Source: Chloroflexota bacterium (GTDB taxonomy: Bacteria > Chloroflexota > Dehalococcoidia > Dehalococcoidales > UBA2162). From it: a DNA stretch of 7,161 nt. The notes below the pieces were generated by a model. It was not told the DNA's origin. It saw only the letters and a program-made list of their open reading frames with translations, and did no database searches. Position numbers and translations under genes: made by a program. The stretch covers positions 1 to 7,161 of the forward strand of contig JACPSA010000042.1 in the NCBI GenBank assembly GCA_016193545.1. Direction: 5' to 3'. Of the stretch, positions 6,261 to 7,161 are shown piece after piece. Position 1 is the stretch's first letter. Each line of letters begins with the position of its first letter.

Positions 6261-6842
6261 ATGCTTAGTTTTGTTAGTGTGCTATCTAGCCTTTTGAGCT
6301 TCGTAGTTCCAATCGTTCTAATTGTCTGGTTGGTTAATCGCAACAGGCAAAAAACCAAGCGTGCATCAAGAGTACGACGGTTGACTGATACAGCCGCGAC
6401 AAAAGGAGAGGAACATATGAAAGAGGTAATGCTAGACCAAATGAATGCTGACCTCGAACAGTCTGTTCAAACTGACAAGACAGTCATTATGATAGGCATG
6501 GTACTCAACGTGATACTGCTAATAGCCAATACCAGTGTAGCCGCCGGCGCGCACGGGCCTAAAGCGGGCTTAGCCATAAAACTCACCTTTTTCGTGCTCA
6601 CCGCTTTCCTCATTATTCTCAATGTAAGTGTCGGGTACGCATTGCTAATGGGAAAGAAAAGAAGGGTAAAGATTACGGAGCGTCTGGAAAAGTTCTGGGA
6701 GGATGAAGGTTTGGGGAAATATCAAGACACCTCTATCAGCAGTGGCTTTGCAACCAGAGGTAACCTGTTCACTATTATCCTGGTAGCCCTGGGCGCAGTT
6801 GCTCTTCTTGTCTCTTTAATTGCGTACTTTGTCGGCTTCTAA
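6261..6842 (+). CDS. Four-helix integral membrane protein of unknown function
   Basis: I do not recognise the family. The 193-residue frame has four hydrophobic segments: about 3-25, 74-96, 104-129 and 168-191. A basic stretch follows the first helix (RNRQKTKRASRVRR, 27-40) and another follows the third (GKKRRVKITERLEKF), which puts both in the cytoplasm by the positive-inside rule. A charged helical linker (50-72) joins helices 1 and 2. The ATG at 6261 has AAAGGA at 6247-6252, but that motif overlaps the -10 box of the best promoter. A second in-frame ATG at 6417 (Met53) follows AAAAGGAGAG at 6401-6410 and would give a 141-residue, three-helix form. Both starts may be used. No catalytic motif is seen. 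It is divergent from the zinc-ribbon gene and convergent with selC. Codon use and composition are more AT-rich than in selA and selB. Confidence 0.75.
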   Translation: MLSFVSVLSSLLSFVVPIVLIVWLVNRNRQKTKRASRVRRLTDTAATKGEEHMKEVMLDQMNADLEQSVQTDKTVIMIGMVLNVILLIANTSVAAGAHGPKAGLAIKLTFFVLTAFLIILNVSVGYALLMGKKRRVKITERLEKFWEDEGLGKYQDTSISSGFATRGNLFTIILVALGAVALLVSLIAYFVGF

Positions 6843-6844
6843 CG

Positions 6845-6860
6845 ACAACTGCGCCGTTGT
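6845..6860. terminator. Small hairpin between membrane-protein gene and selC
   Basis: ACAAC (6845-6849) pairs with GTTGT (6856-6860) around TGCGCC, just after the membrane-protein stop and downstream of selC on the other strand. The stem is 5 bp with no clear T-run, so this is only a weak candidate for a shared terminator. Confidence 0.25.
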
Positions 6861-6886
6861 AAAGTTTGAAAAGCTATAAGTATTTC

Positions 6887-6983
6887 TGGCGGGAGCGCAT
6901 GGGAGTCGAACCCACCGAAGACATGATTAATGCCCCCCAACGGATTTGAAGTCCGCGGAGCCCACCGGGACTCATCCGCTCCC
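6887..6983 (-). tRNA. selC: tRNA-Sec (anticodon UCA), 97 nt including encoded CCA
   Basis: On the minus strand the gene runs from GGGAGCGG (6983-6976) to GCGCTCCC (6898-6891), discriminator G (6890) and an encoded CCA (6889-6887). The D-arm has the six-pair stem GAGTCC/GGGCTC with the four-base loop CGGT, as in E. coli selC. The anticodon stem GCGGA/TCCGT closes the loop CTTCAAA with anticodon TCA (6949-6947), which reads UGA. The long variable arm folds as GGGGGCAT/ATGTCTTC. The T-arm is GTGGG-TTCGACT-CCCAT. The large size, six-pair D-stem, long variable arm and extended acceptor identify it as the Sec tRNA rather than a UGA suppressor. The acceptor has seven good pairs; the eighth is a G-G mismatch. 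It supplies the Ser-charged substrate of SelA and the cargo of SelB. Confidence 0.97.
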
Positions 6984-7001
6984 TGGCACGAATATCAGTT
7001 A

Positions 7002-7031
7002 AGTATATATCATTAAACTCAAAGAGGGCAA
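7002..7031 (-). promoter_or_regulatory. Candidate promoter of selC
   Basis: On the minus strand TATACT (7007-7002) matches the -10 consensus at five of six positions and lies 18 bases from TTGCCC (7031-7026), a weak -35. Transcription would begin near 6995, giving a 5' leader of roughly a dozen bases to be removed before the mature tRNA end at 6983. Confidence 0.4.
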
Positions 7032-7107
7032 AGGCCGTTACCAGAATCATTACTAGCTCAGTCAAAGAAATTCGTTGGGTTCTACTTAATCTTGGTTGTT
7101 TGTTAAC

Positions 7108-7161
7108 CTCACCCCCTTAGTCCCCCTCTCCTTTTTAGGAGAGGGGGAAGGTATTTTAGAG
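7108..7161 (+). repeat. C/G-rich palindromic dispersed repeat, copy 2 (cut by window edge)
   Basis: The element starts CTCACCCC at 7108 and contains a perfect 11-bp inverted repeat, TCCCCCTCTCC (7121-7131) against 7138-7148, around the loop TTTTTA. Its first 23 bases match copy 1 (2510-2488, minus strand) at 21 positions. The right end lies beyond the window. The rest of the stretch after selC (6984-7107) holds only the selC promoter candidate; I see no gene in it. Confidence 0.65.

Noticed and set aside
6874..7065. Minus-strand frame of 63 codons over selC
   Set aside because: It runs through the tRNA-Sec gene, which explains the sequence.

Overview
The window is a compact selenocysteine (Sec) island. 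It carries all four genes of the bacterial Sec machinery within about 5.7 kb: selD (minus strand), selA and selB (plus strand, probably co-transcribed) and the tRNA-Sec gene selC (minus strand). The most important reading point is that selD is itself a selenoprotein gene. Its active-site codon is an in-frame TGA at 2246-2244, followed at once by a bacterial SECIS-like hairpin. A conventional gene call would therefore start too late, near 2198, and lose the first 33 residues with the catalytic loop.

Layout from left to right: a RecB/Cas4-type PD-(D/E)XK nuclease with a four-cysteine Fe-S signature (39-1232, +); selD (2297-1248, -), convergent with the nuclease; a divergent regulatory region (2298-2569) with candidate promoters for selD and selA, a hairpin in the selD leader and a C/G-rich palindromic repeat; selA (2570-3961, +) and selB (3998-5848, +); a small zinc-ribbon protein (6116-5895, -) convergent with selB; a four-helix membrane protein (6261-6842, +) divergent from the zinc-ribbon gene; selC (6983-6887, -); and at the right edge a second, partial copy of the same C/G-rich repeat.

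How the genes work together: SelD makes selenophosphate. SelA uses it to convert Ser-tRNA-Sec, charged on the selC product by seryl-tRNA synthetase, into Sec-tRNA-Sec. SelB delivers this tRNA to UGA codons marked by a SECIS element. Because selD has such a codon, this organism needs working Sec decoding to make full-length SelD, which is a closed feedback loop.

Organism: a bacterium with a moderate to slightly high GC content. The bacterial SelA (rather than archaeal SepSecS/PSTK), a tRNA-Sec with bacterial features and Shine-Dalgarno sites all support Bacteria. Dispersed CTCACCCC...TCCCCCTCTCC palindromes are reminiscent of Chloroflexota/Dehalococcoidia genomes, but this lineage is an inference from memory and not shown by the window. 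No CRISPR array, transposase, rRNA or phage gene is visible.
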